Assembly (NCBI RefSeq): GCF_021432385.1
Contig: NZ_JAEACT010000003.1
Coordinates: forward strand, 434,001-498,000
Direction: 5' to 3'
Length of the DNA: 64,000 bases
Origin: Clostridium hydrogenum
GTDB lineage: Bacteria; Bacillota; Clostridia; Clostridiales; Clostridiaceae
Shown: positions 37,423 to 48,254 of the stretch, piece after piece
How the letters are laid out: each line of letters begins with the position of its first letter
Position numbering within the stretch: the stretch's first letter is position 1
Notes under the pieces: generated by a model
Told to the model about the DNA's origin: nothing
The model's input: only the letters and a program-made list of their open reading frames with translations
The model's database searches: none
Translations under genes and position numbers: made by a program

Positions 37423-37458
37423 AAAAGGATATAATTCATATTGCCTCGAATTATATCC
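37423..37458 (-). terminator. Terminator after secG
   Basis: GGATATAATTC and GAATTATATCC form an 11-bp perfect stem with a T-rich tail on the minus strand, 11 bases past the secG stop. Confidence 0.85.
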
Positions 37459-37468
37459 TATAAATCAT

Positions 37469-37705
37469 TTATTTAAACTTAGACATATTTAATAAAACAG
37501 TTACTACTGCAAATAAAAATCCTAATATAGCAGTAAGTCTTATTAACATTGATTCACGTGTTTTAGATTTATTCTTTGCAAAGAATGTATCAGTTACGCC
37601 GCCCGAAAAATTTGTAAAGCCATCCATTTTTCCTGGTTGAATTAAAACAACTGCTATTATTGCAACAGCAAGTATACACTGTAATACTACCAAAAGATTG
37701 TGCAT
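37469..37705 (-). CDS. secG: Preprotein translocase subunit SecG
   Basis: A 78-residue membrane protein with two helices (about 4-24 and 55-75) and the SecG signature VVLIQPGKMDGFTNFSGGVTDTFFAKNKSKTRESMLIRLT between them. It is a non-essential part of the SecYEG channel. TAGGAGG precedes the ATG. The secG-rnr-smpB order is conserved in Firmicutes. Confidence 0.95.
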   Translation of the reverse strand: MHNLLVVLQCILAVAIIAVVLIQPGKMDGFTNFSGGVTDTFFAKNKSKTRESMLIRLTAILGFLFAVVTVLLNMSKFK

Positions 37706-37805
37706 TTTTGACCTCCTACATTAAATAAATTACACCTATATGTATAATTCACATTATGAATTACATTGTATCATAAAAACCATTATATTACAACCAAAAA
37801 TTATT

Positions 37806-38050
37806 GCAAAGTAAGTGTATTGCAGGATATTAAATAAAATTAATAAATCTAAGGCAAAAAACTTTAAAAGCCTAAGAAGTTTCAATAACTCGCTTGAACA
37901 TGCTCAGACAATTGAAACATCTAAGGCTTTTAAAATTTTTCACCTAAGATTTATAAAATTTTATTTAAATCATCCTACAACACACTTACTTCGCAGTTAC
38001 AGTTGTTTAAAGGAAAAAATTCCTCCGTGCCTACGGAATTTTAAGATAAA
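37806..38050. repeat. Family B palindromic repeat, copy 1
   Basis: Arms GTAAGTGTATTGCAGGATATTAAATAAA and its complement close around AAGCCTAAGAAGTTTCAATAACTCGCT...CAATTGAAAC, giving a near full-length hairpin of about 190 bp, followed by a smaller GGAAAAAATTCCTCCGTGCCTACGGAATTTTAA segment shared with copy 2 at 47.9 kb. Confidence 0.85.
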
Positions 38051-38057
38051 AACAAAT

Positions 38058-38242
38058 TATAAGATTTTCTCTTCCGCTTTGCTACAGAAAATCTTAAAAC
38101 TTATTCTTAATTGCTTTCGCAATTGCGTCATTACTGTTGTCAGCAAAGCTGACAACAGTTAAGTTTAAGATTTACCTGACGCACGGAAAGGTAAATCATC
38201 CTTCTCTGTACTCTGTACTCTGTACTCTGTACTTTGTACTCT
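38058..38242. repeat. Family A palindromic repeat, copy 5 (left end missing)
   Basis: It starts inside the inner arm (AAGATTTTCTCTTCCGC), keeps the core hairpin AACTGTTGTCAGC and the TTTACCTGACGCACGG segment, and ends with five CTGTACT-type heptamers (38204-38241). The left heptamers are absent; it abuts family B copy 1. It lies 11 bases past the eno stop. Confidence 0.85.
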
Positions 38243-38252
38243 GTTTAATGGC

Positions 38253-39584
<1,332 letters not shown>

Positions 39585-39685
39585 TTAAATTAGGTAGAGT
39601 AACCCTTTAAGCATACATAAAACTCACATTTTATTTTTGCCAATAATTATTTTATTATTCTGAAAACTTTTGCTAAAAAATTTTT

Positions 39686-39790
39686 ATAAATCTTAGGAAT
39701 GAATTGTTAAAGAACTTAGAATTTTCAATTGTCTGAGCGACTTTGTATTTATTGAAAATTCTAAGTCTCTTGGCAATCTATTCCTTGGAT
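39686..39790. repeat. Family B palindromic repeat, short third copy
   Basis: AATCTTAGGAATGAATTG...CTTAGAATTTTCAATTG pairs with ATTGAAAATTCTAAG...CAATCTATTCCTTGGATT. The centre GTCTGAGCGAC is the complement of the TCGCT...GCTCAGAC centre in copies 1 and 2, so it is a shorter, inverted member. It lies between eno and gpmI. Confidence 0.7.
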
Positions 39791-39836
39791 TTATTAATTT
39801 TATTTAATATTACAGTGTTCTACTACTGCAATTATT

Positions 39837-41372
39837 TTACTTTATAAGGCTTGTTCCTGTCATTTCTGATGGTTTTTCAAGTCCAAGTTCTGCAAGTAAT
39901 GTTGGAGCTATATCTGCTAAAACTCCGCCATCTCTCAATTCTTTTCCTTTTGAATGGTTGCTTACATATACAAATGGAACTGGATCTGTAGTATGAGCTG
40001 TCATTGGATCACCTGTTGAGTAATCTATCATTTGCTCTGCATTACCGTGGTCAGCTGTTATAAAGACAGTTCCATCAAGTGAAAGAACCTTATCTATAAC
40101 TTTTCCAAGGCATTCATCAACAGCTTCTATAGCTTTTTTAGCTGCTTCAAATACTCCAGTATGTCCAACCATATCAGGATTAGCAAAGTTTAATACAACT
40201 GCATCATATTTATCTTCACTTAATCTTTTTAAAAGTTCTTCTGTAACTAAATATGCACTCATTTCTGGTTGAAGATCATAAGTTGCAACCTTTGGTGAAG
40301 CTATTAATGCTCTATCCTCATTTTTGTTAGGTTCTTCAACTCCTCCATTAAAGAAGAAAGTTACATGTGCATATTTTTCTGTTTCTGCAATTCTTAATTG
40401 ATTTAATCCTTTTTTGCTTATATATTCTCCATAAGTATTTGTAATAGTTTCTGGTCCAAAAGCAACATCTACACCTTCAAGTGTTACATCATATTCAGTC
40501 ATTGAAACAAATGTAAGTTTTAATGTTTCTCTTTCAAAGCCATCAAATACCTTATCGTTTATTGCTCTTGTTATTTCTCTTGCTCTATCTGGTCTAAAAT
40601 TAAAGAATATAACTGAATCATTGTTCTTTACTTCTGTAAGTGGCTTTCCACCTTCAGTTATAACTGTTGGAAGTACAAACTCATCAGTTTTGTTATCGTG
40701 GTAAGATTTATTTAATGCCTCTAAAGCACTTTCAGCAAATTCGCCTTTTCCAAGAACGATAGCATTGTATGCAAGCTGAACTCTTTCCCATCTCTGGTCT
40801 CTATCCATAGCATAGTATCTTCCTGAAACTGAAGCTATCTTTCCAACTCCTATTTCAGCCATATAGCTTTCTATATCTTCTATATACTCTTTTGCTGAAG
40901 ATGGTGGAACGTCTCTTCCATCAAGGAAAGCATGAACAAATACTTTTTTTACTCCCTTTTCTTTTGCAAGCTCTAATAATCCTTTTAAATGATCTATATG
41001 TGAGTGAACTCCTCCTGGTGATAATAATCCCATTAAGTGAAGAGTTGAATCATTTTTAAGAGCATTATCTACTGCCTTGTTTAATGCAGCATTTTTAAGG
41101 AAATCTCCATCTTGTATAGCTTTTGTTATTTTAGTAAGGGATTGATATATAATTCTTCCTGCTCCTATATTTAAATGTCCAACTTCTGAGTTTCCCATTT
41201 GACCATCTGGAAGTCCAACACTTAATCCACTTGCACCAAGTTCAGTGTGTGGATAATTATTATAGCATTTATCAAAATTAGGTTTATTTGCAGCTGCTAT
41301 TGCATTTCCATCCGCTTTATTAGTTAGTCCAAATCCATCTAATATCATTAACATTACAGGTTTTTTAGCCAT
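39837..41372 (-). CDS. gpmI: Cofactor-independent phosphoglycerate mutase
   Basis: A 511-residue manganese-dependent mutase interconverting 3- and 2-phosphoglycerate. The alkaline-phosphatase-like metal sites are visible in MILDGFG, MGNSEVGHLNIGAGR (phosphoserine), FADPDMVGHTG-type NFANPDMVGHTG, and ITADHGNAEQM. Start at the ATG at 41372 with ATGGAGGAG upstream. It sits between tpiA and eno in the glycolytic cluster; a family A repeat separates it from tpiA. Confidence 0.97.
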   Translation of the reverse strand: MAKKPVMLMILDGFGLTNKADGNAIAAANKPNFDKCYNNYPHTELGASGLSVGLPDGQMGNSEVGHLNIGAGRIIYQSLTKITKAIQDGDFLKNAALNKAVDNALKNDSTLHLMGLLSPGGVHSHIDHLKGLLELAKEKGVKKVFVHAFLDGRDVPPSSAKEYIEDIESYMAEIGVGKIASVSGRYYAMDRDQRWERVQLAYNAIVLGKGEFAESALEALNKSYHDNKTDEFVLPTVITEGGKPLTEVKNNDSVIFFNFRPDRAREITRAINDKVFDGFERETLKLTFVSMTEYDVTLEGVDVAFGPETITNTYGEYISKKGLNQLRIAETEKYAHVTFFFNGGVEEPNKNEDRALIASPKVATYDLQPEMSAYLVTEELLKRLSEDKYDAVVLNFANPDMVGHTGVFEAAKKAIEAVDECLGKVIDKVLSLDGTVFITADHGNAEQMIDYSTGDPMTAHTTDPVPFVYVSNHSKGKELRDGGVLADIAPTLLAELGLEKPSEMTGTSLIK

Positions 41373-41539
41373 GTTAACTCCTCCATTCTTATATGTATAA
41401 ACCCCTTTAACCATGAAAATTTATGTGTAATACACTTTTAAATCTTAAGCTTAAGTTGGTTTATATTAATTACATTTGTCAAATTGACAATTGACAGTGG
41501 ACAATTGTTTTCAATTATCAATTCTCAATTATCAACCCT

Positions 41540-41729
41540 TAGATAGAGTAGAGAGTAAAGAGTAGAGAGTAGAGTGAAGGTTAATTTTCTGTTATCACAG
41601 AAAATTTTAGAACTTATTTTTTTAGTTTAGCTTCGCTAAACATCTTTTAGTATATTTAGAGATTTATCTGACGTAAGGAAGATAAATCCACATTCACTGT
41701 ACTCTGTACTCTGTACTTTGTACTCTGAG
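41540..41729. repeat. Family A palindromic repeat, copy 6
   Basis: AGAGTAG/AGAGTAA heptamers with GTGAAGG at the left, a TTTTCTGTTATCACAGAAAA hairpin, GATTTATCTGACGTAAGG, then CATTCACTGTACTCTGTACTCTG at the right. The left heptamers are of the GTAG type and the right ones of the GTAC type, as if the ends evolve independently. Lies between tpiA and gpmI. Confidence 0.85.
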
Positions 41730-41731
41730 CT

Positions 41732-42478
41732 TTAGAAGTTTACTATTGCAGCAAAATCAGCTGCTTTAAGGCTTGCGCCTCCAACTAATGCTCCATCTAT
41801 TTCTGGCTTAGCCATTTGAGCTTTTATTGTTCCAGGTTTAACAGATCCACCGTATTGAATTCTTACTTTTTCAGCAACTTCTTTTCCAAAGATTTCTTCT
41901 ACAGTTTTTCTGATTGCTCCTATTGTTTCATTTGCTTGTTCATCAGTAGCAGTTTTTCCTGTTCCTATAGCCCAGATTGGTTCATAAGCTATAACAACTT
42001 TTGCAGCTTGATCTGCAGTTAAACCTGCTAAATCTAACTTTATTTGTTTTCCTGTAACTTCATTTGTTACATTTGCTTCTCTTTCTTCAAGAGTTTCTCC
42101 GCAACAAAGTATTGGAGTTATGTTATGAGCAAAAGCTGCTTTTACTTTTTTATTTAAAGCACAATCTGTTTCATTAAAATATTGTCTTCTTTCACTGTGA
42201 CCTAATATTACATAATTTACACCTAATTCTTCAAGTGCTTTTAGTGATATTTCTCCAGTGAAAGCTCCACTTTCTTCAAAATGTGCATTTTGTGCAGCAA
42301 CTTTTATGTTTGTTCCTTTTACAGCTTCAACAACAGCTGCTAAAGAAACAGCAGTAGGTGCTACTACAACTTCTGTCTTTGCATCTTTTACAAGTGGCTT
42401 TAATTCTTCAACTAATTTTAAAGATTCACTAATTGTGTTATTCATTTTCCAGTTTCCAGCGATTATTGGTGTTCTCAT
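41732..42478 (-). CDS. tpiA: Triose-phosphate isomerase
   Basis: A 248-residue TIM barrel interconverting dihydroxyacetone phosphate and glyceraldehyde 3-phosphate. Lys in GNWKMN, the electrophilic His in ILGHSERR, the catalytic Glu in [16 protein letters not shown] and the phosphate loop YGGSVKPG are present. Start at the ATG at 42478 with AAGGAGTG upstream. It connects the glycerol branch (gldA-dhaK, 20 kb away) to glycolysis. Confidence 0.98.
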   Translation of the reverse strand: MRTPIIAGNWKMNNTISESLKLVEELKPLVKDAKTEVVVAPTAVSLAAVVEAVKGTNIKVAAQNAHFEESGAFTGEISLKALEELGVNYVILGHSERRQYFNETDCALNKKVKAAFAHNITPILCCGETLEEREANVTNEVTGKQIKLDLAGLTADQAAKVVIAYEPIWAIGTGKTATDEQANETIGAIRKTVEEIFGKEVAEKVRIQYGGSVKPGTIKAQMAKPEIDGALVGGASLKAADFAAIVNF

Positions 42479-42630
42479 TAAATACACTCCTTATTTTACA
42501 GATAAATAGTATTTTTGTGAATCATTTTGAAAACCTAAATCATTTTTCCTAATTTCACTTTATTTATCTTTAATTACATTATAGCACTATATTGTCTTTG
42601 CAAATATTAATTATTTGTTAATAATAATTA

Positions 42631-43824
42631 TTATTTGTCGTTAAGTGCTGCAATTCCTGGAAGTTCTTTTCCCTCTAAGAATTCAAGAGAAGCTCCGCCT
42701 CCAGTTGATATGTGAGTCATTTTGTCTCCAAAACCTAATTGGTTAACAGCAGCAGCACTATCTCCGCCACCTATAACTGTTGTAGCATCAGAATCAGCCA
42801 TAGCTCTAGCAACAGCTTTTGTTCCTTCTGCAAAGCTTTCAAATTCAAATACTCCCATTGGTCCGTTCCAAACAACTGTTTTAGCTTCTTTTACTGCATC
42901 ACAGTATAATTTTTGAGTCTTTGGTCCTATATCTAAGCCCATATATCCTTCAGGAATGTTAGCATCTTCAGTTGTAACTGCTTTTGTCTCAGCTTTGAAT
43001 TCAGCTCCAACTACGTTATCTACAGGAAGAAGTAATTTTACTTTCTTAGCTGCAGCTTTTTCTATCATTTCTTTAGCATAATCAACTTTGTCTGCTTCAA
43101 GAAGTGAAGTTCCTATTGTATATCCTTGAGCTTTTAAGAATGTATAAGCCATTCCGCCTCCGATGATTAATGTATCAACTTTTTCAAGTAAGTTGTTTAT
43201 AACATTAATTTTATCAGAAACTTTTGCTCCTCCAAGTATAGCAACGAAAGGTCTAACTGGAGTTTCAACAGCTGATCCTAAGAATTTTAATTCTTTTTGT
43301 ATTAAGTATCCACATACAGCTGTAGGTACAAATTTAGTTACTCCAACTGTTGAGCAGTGAGCTCTGTGAGCAGTTCCAAATGCATCATTTACATATACAT
43401 CTGCAAGTGAAGCTAAATCCTTTGAGAATGCATCATCATTTTTTCCTTCTTCTGGTCTGAATCTTGTGTTTTCAAGAAGAACTACTTCTCCTTCTTTAAG
43501 TTCAGCAACTGCTTTTTTAGCATTTTCTCCAACAACTACGTCGTCAGCAGCAAATTTAACTTCTTTTCCAAGTAATTCTCCTAATCTTTTAGCAACTGGA
43601 GCTAAAGTCTTAGAAGGATCTGGTCCTTTTGCTTTTCCAAGGTGTGAACAAAGAACAACTTTTGCACCGTGCTCTACAAGATATTTTATTGTTGGAAGAG
43701 CTCCATTAAGTCTGTTTTCATCAGTTATAACTCCATCTTTAAGTGGAACATTAAAATCACATCTAACTAATACTCTTTTGCCTTTAACATCTACGTCTTC
43801 AATAGTCTTTTTATTGAATTGCAT
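42631..43824 (-). CDS. pgk: Phosphoglycerate kinase
   Basis: A 397-residue two-domain kinase making ATP from 1,3-bisphosphoglycerate. [11 protein letters not shown] near the start, the hinge region, and the nucleotide site in [13 protein letters not shown] and [13 protein letters not shown] are intact. Start at the ATG at 43824, preceded by GAGGTGA. Immediately downstream of gap in the operon. Confidence 0.98.
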   Translation of the reverse strand: MQFNKKTIEDVDVKGKRVLVRCDFNVPLKDGVITDENRLNGALPTIKYLVEHGAKVVLCSHLGKAKGPDPSKTLAPVAKRLGELLGKEVKFAADDVVVGENAKKAVAELKEGEVVLLENTRFRPEEGKNDDAFSKDLASLADVYVNDAFGTAHRAHCSTVGVTKFVPTAVCGYLIQKELKFLGSAVETPVRPFVAILGGAKVSDKINVINNLLEKVDTLIIGGGMAYTFLKAQGYTIGTSLLEADKVDYAKEMIEKAAAKKVKLLLPVDNVVGAEFKAETKAVTTEDANIPEGYMGLDIGPKTQKLYCDAVKEAKTVVWNGPMGVFEFESFAEGTKAVARAMADSDATTVIGGGDSAAAVNQLGFGDKMTHISTGGGASLEFLEGKELPGIAALNDK

Positions 43825-43945
43825 AATATTCACCTCATACGTTATATTTAAAAAGGTCCAGCCTCATAGCCTTAACTACAAAACTAGACCTTTCTACTAT
43901 GTTCTCAATTTACTTTATTTAATAAACTAAATATTGAATTTTAAA

Positions 43946-44950
43946 CTATTTTGCGATTTTTGCAAAGTACTCTAAAGTTCTAACTAATTGTGAAGTGTAT
44001 GACATTTCATTATCATACCAAGAAGCTGTTTTAACTAATTGTGATCCGTTAACATCAACAATTTTAGTTAAAGTAGCATCGAATAATGATCCGTAGTTGA
44101 TTCCAACAACATCAGATGAAACTATTTCGTCTTCAGTATATCCGAATGATTCATTAGAAGCAGCTTTCATTGCAGCGTTGATTTCTTCAACTGTAACATT
44201 TTTCTTAAGAACTGAAACTAATTCAGTTATTGAACCAGTTATAACTGGAACTCTTTGTGCATTTCCGTCTAATTTTCCTTTTAAGTCAGGAATAACTTGT
44301 GCTATTGCTTTAGCAGCTCCAGTTGAGTTAGGGATTATGCTTGCAGCAGCAGCTCTAGCTCTTCTTAAGTCTCCTTTTCTGTGTGGGCCGTCTAATGTAT
44401 TTTGGTCATTAGTGTATGCATGAACTGTAGTCATGAATCCTTTTTCTATTCCAAAATTATCATTTAATACTTTAGCCATTGGAGCTAAGCAGTTAGTTGT
44501 GCATGATGCTCCAGATATAACTGTTTCTGTTCCATCAAGATCTTCGTTGTTAACGTTGAATACTATTGTCTTTAAGTCGTTTCCAGCTGGAGCTGATATA
44601 ACAACTTTCTTAGCGCCTGCTCTAACGTGAGCTTCTGCTTTTTCTTTCTTTGTGAAGAATCCAGTACATTCAAGAACAACGTCTATTCCAAGTTCTCCCC
44701 AAGGTAATTTTTCAGGATCAGCTTCTGCGAAAACTTTAACTTCTTTTCCGTTAACTACAAAAGCATTTTCTTTAACTTCGATTTCGCCTTTGAATCTTCC
44801 TTGTGCTGAATCATATTTAAATAAGTGTGCTAACATTTTTGCATCAGTTAAGTCGTTTATTGCAACAACCTCTAATCCAGGAACTTCAAGAATTCTTCTT
44901 AAAGCTAATCTTCCTATTCTTCCAAAACCATTAATAGCTATTTTTGCCAT
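43946..44950 (-). CDS. gap: Glyceraldehyde-3-phosphate dehydrogenase
   Basis: A 334-residue NAD-dependent enzyme. The dinucleotide fold [13 protein letters not shown], the catalytic cysteine in [12 protein letters not shown] and the [13 protein letters not shown] end are standard. It makes 1,3-bisphosphoglycerate. Start at the ATG at 44950 with GGAGGTAG upstream. First glycolytic enzyme gene after cggR; the 240-base leader contains several hairpins (separate entry). Confidence 0.98.
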   Translation of the reverse strand: MAKIAINGFGRIGRLALRRILEVPGLEVVAINDLTDAKMLAHLFKYDSAQGRFKGEIEVKENAFVVNGKEVKVFAEADPEKLPWGELGIDVVLECTGFFTKKEKAEAHVRAGAKKVVISAPAGNDLKTIVFNVNNEDLDGTETVISGASCTTNCLAPMAKVLNDNFGIEKGFMTTVHAYTNDQNTLDGPHRKGDLRRARAAAASIIPNSTGAAKAIAQVIPDLKGKLDGNAQRVPVITGSITELVSVLKKNVTVEEINAAMKAASNESFGYTEDEIVSSDVVGINYGSLFDATLTKIVDVNGSQLVKTASWYDNEMSYTSQLVRTLEYFAKIAK

Positions 44951-45017
44951 TCTAACTACCTCCAAAAATTTTAAAATTTCTAAAATTATATGTAAATATA
45001 ATTATTAGCTAATTAAG

Positions 45018-45172
45018 GTGACTTCGATAAAAGTCATCGTAATTTTAGAAGGTTTAATGCCCTCTAAAATCTTAATTTTTTATTTAAAAAAGTAACTTCA
45101 AGACTTACCAGCTTAACTTTTAACTTAATTCTGCTTTTCTACACAAAAGTAGTAAAACGAAATTAAGTTAGT
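45018..45172 (-). promoter_or_regulatory. Structured leader between cggR and gap
   Basis: Three hairpins are visible on the minus strand: AACTTAATT...AATTAAGTT (45119-45172, with a second inner pairing), ATTTTAGAGGG / CCTTCTAAAAT (45042-45070) and TGACTT / AAGTCA (about 45019-45036). None has a T run right after it. In Bacillus the cggR-gapA message is cut between the two genes and the gapA part is stabilised by 5' structure; a similar role here is an inference. Confidence 0.45.
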
Positions 45173-45190
45173 TATAAATATAGTAACTCT

Positions 45191-46222
45191 TTAGTTGCAT
45201 TTTAAAAGCTTAAGTATCTCCATTGCTGCACCCTCATCCGTTATAAGTACACTATTACTATTATTGATTTCAGTTGCAACAATAGCTTCTGCCTTTGATT
45301 GTCCTCCAGCAACTGCTATGAGATTTTTTGCATTTTTTATATCTTCACTTCTTAATCCAACAGAAGGAGTTGAACAAACAACCTCACCGACACTGTTAAA
45401 AAAATAACCAAAAGCTTCTCCAACAGAACCTCTCTCAAGTATATCGGAAATTTCCTCTTTTCTAAGTCCTCTCCTTTTACTCATTTCATCGGCTCTGCCT
45501 ATACCATATGCTATCACATCAGCCTTCCTTATGGTATCAATAACTTCTTTAATGCTATTTTCATTGAGAATCGCATTCATAGTCTGGCTGCTTAAATTAT
45601 CTGGAACATGCAATAATTTATAATTAGCTTCAAGCTTATATGCAAAATTTGCTGCCAAAGTATTTGCCTCAGTCTCAACTCTTCTCGCCATTCCGCCTCT
45701 AGCTGGAACAACAATAGCATTTTTGTAATTATGTGCACTAGAAAAATTGTCAATTACTTTTTTCATTGTAGTTCCGCCGGTAATTGCAATAATATTTCCA
45801 TCTTCAATTACTGATTCAATATACCTTGCAGCGGTTCTTCCCAATTCTTCTATTACTGTTTCCTCTTCTTCCATATCTCCTGGAACTATAATTACTTTTT
45901 TTATATCCAATTTTTCTCTTATACAATTTTCAATATCAGTTAACCCTTTGAAGTCTCTTATAAAATTTTTAAGTTTTTCTATAATTTTTTCTCCATCAGC
46001 TGTAACTGACATTCCTGGTGTTCCTATGCTAATTAATTTTTGCTCCTTTAGAAAATTAACTTCAGTCCTAACTATTCTTTCGCCTACTTCTAATTTATTA
46101 GCCAAACTTCTTCGTCCAATAGGCTGATTATAATAAATTGTTCTTAGGATATTGTATCTCTTTTCAAGCAAATTCATAAGCTCTGGAACAATTTTTTGCT
46201 GTAACTTTAAAATCTCATGCAC
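45191..46222 (-). CDS. cggR: Central glycolytic genes regulator CggR
   Basis: A 343-residue SorC-family repressor. N-terminal winged helix (about 20-75, YNQPIGRRSLANKLEVGERIVRTEVNFLKEQ) and a C-terminal sugar-phosphate sensing domain with ITGGTTMKKV and GIGRADEMSKRRGL. It represses the operon until fructose 1,6-bisphosphate is abundant. Start is GTG at 46222, with GAGGTGG five bases upstream. Directly upstream lie a promoter and a pair of TGGGAC repeats matching the CggR operator layout, so autoregulation is likely. Confidence 0.95.
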   Translation of the reverse strand: MHEILKLQQKIVPELMNLLEKRYNILRTIYYNQPIGRRSLANKLEVGERIVRTEVNFLKEQKLISIGTPGMSVTADGEKIIEKLKNFIRDFKGLTDIENCIREKLDIKKVIIVPGDMEEEETVIEELGRTAARYIESVIEDGNIIAITGGTTMKKVIDNFSSAHNYKNAIVVPARGGMARRVETEANTLAANFAYKLEANYKLLHVPDNLSSQTMNAILNENSIKEVIDTIRKADVIAYGIGRADEMSKRRGLRKEEISDILERGSVGEAFGYFFNSVGEVVCSTPSVGLRSEDIKNAKNLIAVAGGQSKAEAIVATEINNSNSVLITDEGAAMEILKLLKCN

Positions 46223-46248
46223 TTAAACCACCTCGCTGGCCTCACAAC

Positions 46249-46309
46249 GTCCCAGCAACTTAATTCATGTCCCACTTAGTATTATAGAATAAAATTTGGA
46301 TTTTTTAAA
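46249..46309 (-). promoter_or_regulatory. Promoter and CggR-type operator of the glycolytic operon
   Basis: Minus-strand -35 TTTAAA (46304-46309), 17-base spacer, -10 TATAAT (46281-46286), then two direct TGGGAC repeats (46269-46274 and 46249-46254) with starts exactly 20 bases apart. The Bacillus CggR operator is a tandem of CGGGAC half-sites with the same 20-base period, just downstream of the promoter. The second (TGTC) half-sites are not conserved here. Confidence 0.65.
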
Positions 46310-46403
46310 TAGTATTTATAAAAAAATATTATTTTTTCATTTATTTCTACTTTATTTACGTGATTTTGGTAACATTTTTCCCTTTATTACCAAGATTTAT
46401 GAA

Positions 46404-47786
46404 TTAAAAACGTTTCCTTTTGCTTGATGCTTTTATGTTCATTTCTTCTCTATATTTTGCAACTGTTCTTCTTGAAATATTCATGCCTTTTGAATTTAAT
46501 ATTTCTGAAATTTTTTGGTCTGAAAGCGGACTTACCTTATTTTCATTATCAATAAGTTCCTTAATACTTTCTTTTACAGCTATTGAAGACAAATCACCTT
46601 CAGAAATCTTCACATTTTGTATTGCCGTAGTAAATAAATCTTTTATTTTCACAATACCATTATCTGTATAAACGTACTTTTCCCTTATAGCTCTACTTAC
46701 AGTTGATTCATGCATATTAATCTTATCAGCTATGTCTTTAAGTGTCATTGGTCTTAGGTACTTAGAGCCATTATGGAAATATTCACTTTGGTAATCAACA
46801 ATTTCTTTTAAAACAGAGTATAATGTGCTTTTCCTTTGCTCTATGCTCTTTAATAAAAACATTGCACTATTAAGTTTACTTTTCACATATTCCTGTGTTT
46901 CTGCATTTTCTGATTTTTTATCGTTTATTATATCTTTATATGTAGTATTTATGGATAATTTGGGAGTGGAACTTTCGTTCATTACAATAAAGAATTCATC
47001 ATCTATTTTTTTTATAGCAGCATCTGGTACAATGAATTTTGTTTCATCTCCTGTATAAAAGCCTCTTGAGGGTTTTGGTTCGAGTTTCTTTATAATGTCT
47101 CCATACTCCTGAGCTTTTTTAGGACTTATTCCAAGTTCCTTAGCTATAACATTATATTTATTTTCTGCAATGTTATTAAGGTGTTTGTCAATTATTAAAA
47201 ACAAATTATCATCATAAATATTTTTTTTCTCAAGTTGTATTTTTAGACATTCCCCTAAATTTCTAGCTCCAACGCCATCAGGATCAAGTGATTGCACTAT
47301 TTCAAGTGCCTCTTCAGCAATTTCTTCATTAATCTTTAATTCACTTGCAATTTGCAAAATATCATCTGGAAGATACCCTTTCTCATCCAAATTTTCAATT
47401 ATGTATTCGCATATTTTTCTTGTTTTTATGTCCAAATTAACTTCACCAATTTGCTTCAAAAGGTATTCTTGAAGAGATTCCTCATTACTTATAAAATTGA
47501 ATGGCGAAACTTCCTCATTTTCTTTTCTATAAGTACTTTCATGCCCATAATTATCAAACTCTAAATACTTTACGAGTTCTTTGTAATCGATTTCTTCATT
47601 AGTTTCCTTATTATCAGTTTTATCTGTATATTCTGTTTCAAGAAGTGGATTTTCTTCAATTTCTTTTTCAACATATTCATTTAATTCTAAGCTTGACATC
47701 TGCAATAGTTTTACAGACATTTGCATTTGCTGTGTCATAACAAGTTTTTGTTGTTGGCTTAAATTTAAATTAAAATCTAAATTCAT
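46404..47786 (-). CDS. rpoN: RNA polymerase sigma-54 factor
   Basis: A 460-residue sigma-54. Region I is glutamine- and leucine-rich (LNLSQQQKLVMTQQMQMSVKLLQMSSLEL), the core-binding region follows an acidic segment, the HTH reads RPMTLKDIADKINMHESTVSRAIREKYV, and the RpoN box SRRTVAKYREEMNI is near the end. It recognises -24/-12 promoters with an AAA+ activator. Start at the ATG at 47786 with GGGTGA upstream. It precedes cggR, as in other clostridia. Confidence 0.97.
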   Translation of the reverse strand: MNLDFNLNLSQQQKLVMTQQMQMSVKLLQMSSLELNEYVEKEIEENPLLETEYTDKTDNKETNEEIDYKELVKYLEFDNYGHESTYRKENEEVSPFNFISNEESLQEYLLKQIGEVNLDIKTRKICEYIIENLDEKGYLPDDILQIASELKINEEIAEEALEIVQSLDPDGVGARNLGECLKIQLEKKNIYDDNLFLIIDKHLNNIAENKYNVIAKELGISPKKAQEYGDIIKKLEPKPSRGFYTGDETKFIVPDAAIKKIDDEFFIVMNESSTPKLSINTTYKDIINDKKSENAETQEYVKSKLNSAMFLLKSIEQRKSTLYSVLKEIVDYQSEYFHNGSKYLRPMTLKDIADKINMHESTVSRAIREKYVYTDNGIVKIKDLFTTAIQNVKISEGDLSSIAVKESIKELIDNENKVSPLSDQKISEILNSKGMNISRRTVAKYREEMNIKASSKRKRF

Positions 47787-47876
47787 AATTATCACCCAAT
47801 TACTAAAAAATTAAGACCATCACACTGTACTTATTATACCATATAATTCAAAATATAAATTAAAATTTAAATGGGT

Positions 47877-48110
47877 GAAGCAATAATATTGCAGGACATT
47901 AAATAAATGTCATAAATCTAAGAAGCTAATTGTTAAAATCCTAAGAAGTTTCAATAACTCGCTGGACGCTCAAACAAATTGAAACTTCTAAGTCTTTTAA
48001 CAATTAACTTCCAAGATTTATTGACTTTTATTTAAATCGTCCTACAACATTATTGCTTCACCTAAACCATGGGTTTAAGGAAAAAATTCCTTCGTACCTA
48101 CGGAATTTTA
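47877..48110. repeat. Family B palindromic repeat, copy 2
   Basis: Arms GAAGCAATAATATTGCAGGACATTAAATAA and its complement, inner arms CTAAGAAGTTTCAATAACTCGCT / AAATTGAAACTTCTAAG, then the shared GGAAAAAATTCCTTCGTACCTACGGAATTTTAA tail. Fills the space between rpoN and degV; the remaining 48111-48254 is AT-rich with nothing recognised. Confidence 0.85.
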
Positions 48111-48254
48111 AAATACTACAGAAACATAAGCGTCTTTAATAAATCAATATATTTTACAAAAGTATTAGTAATTTCTATATTTCAATCATTTTATTTATAA
48201 TTGCGTTTCATTTAAAATTTACATAATAAAAATAATTCCAAAAAATATTTATAA

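Noticed and set aside
41400-41460. Possible extra family C copy downstream of the tpiA/gpmI repeat region
   Set aside because: Only a short GAAAATTTATGTGTA...AAGTTGGTTTA resemblance remains; too degenerate to call.
42722-44630. Several plus-strand frames of 60-150 codons opposite pgk and gap
   Set aside because: They are antisense shadows of highly biased glycolytic genes and lack ribosome binding sites.
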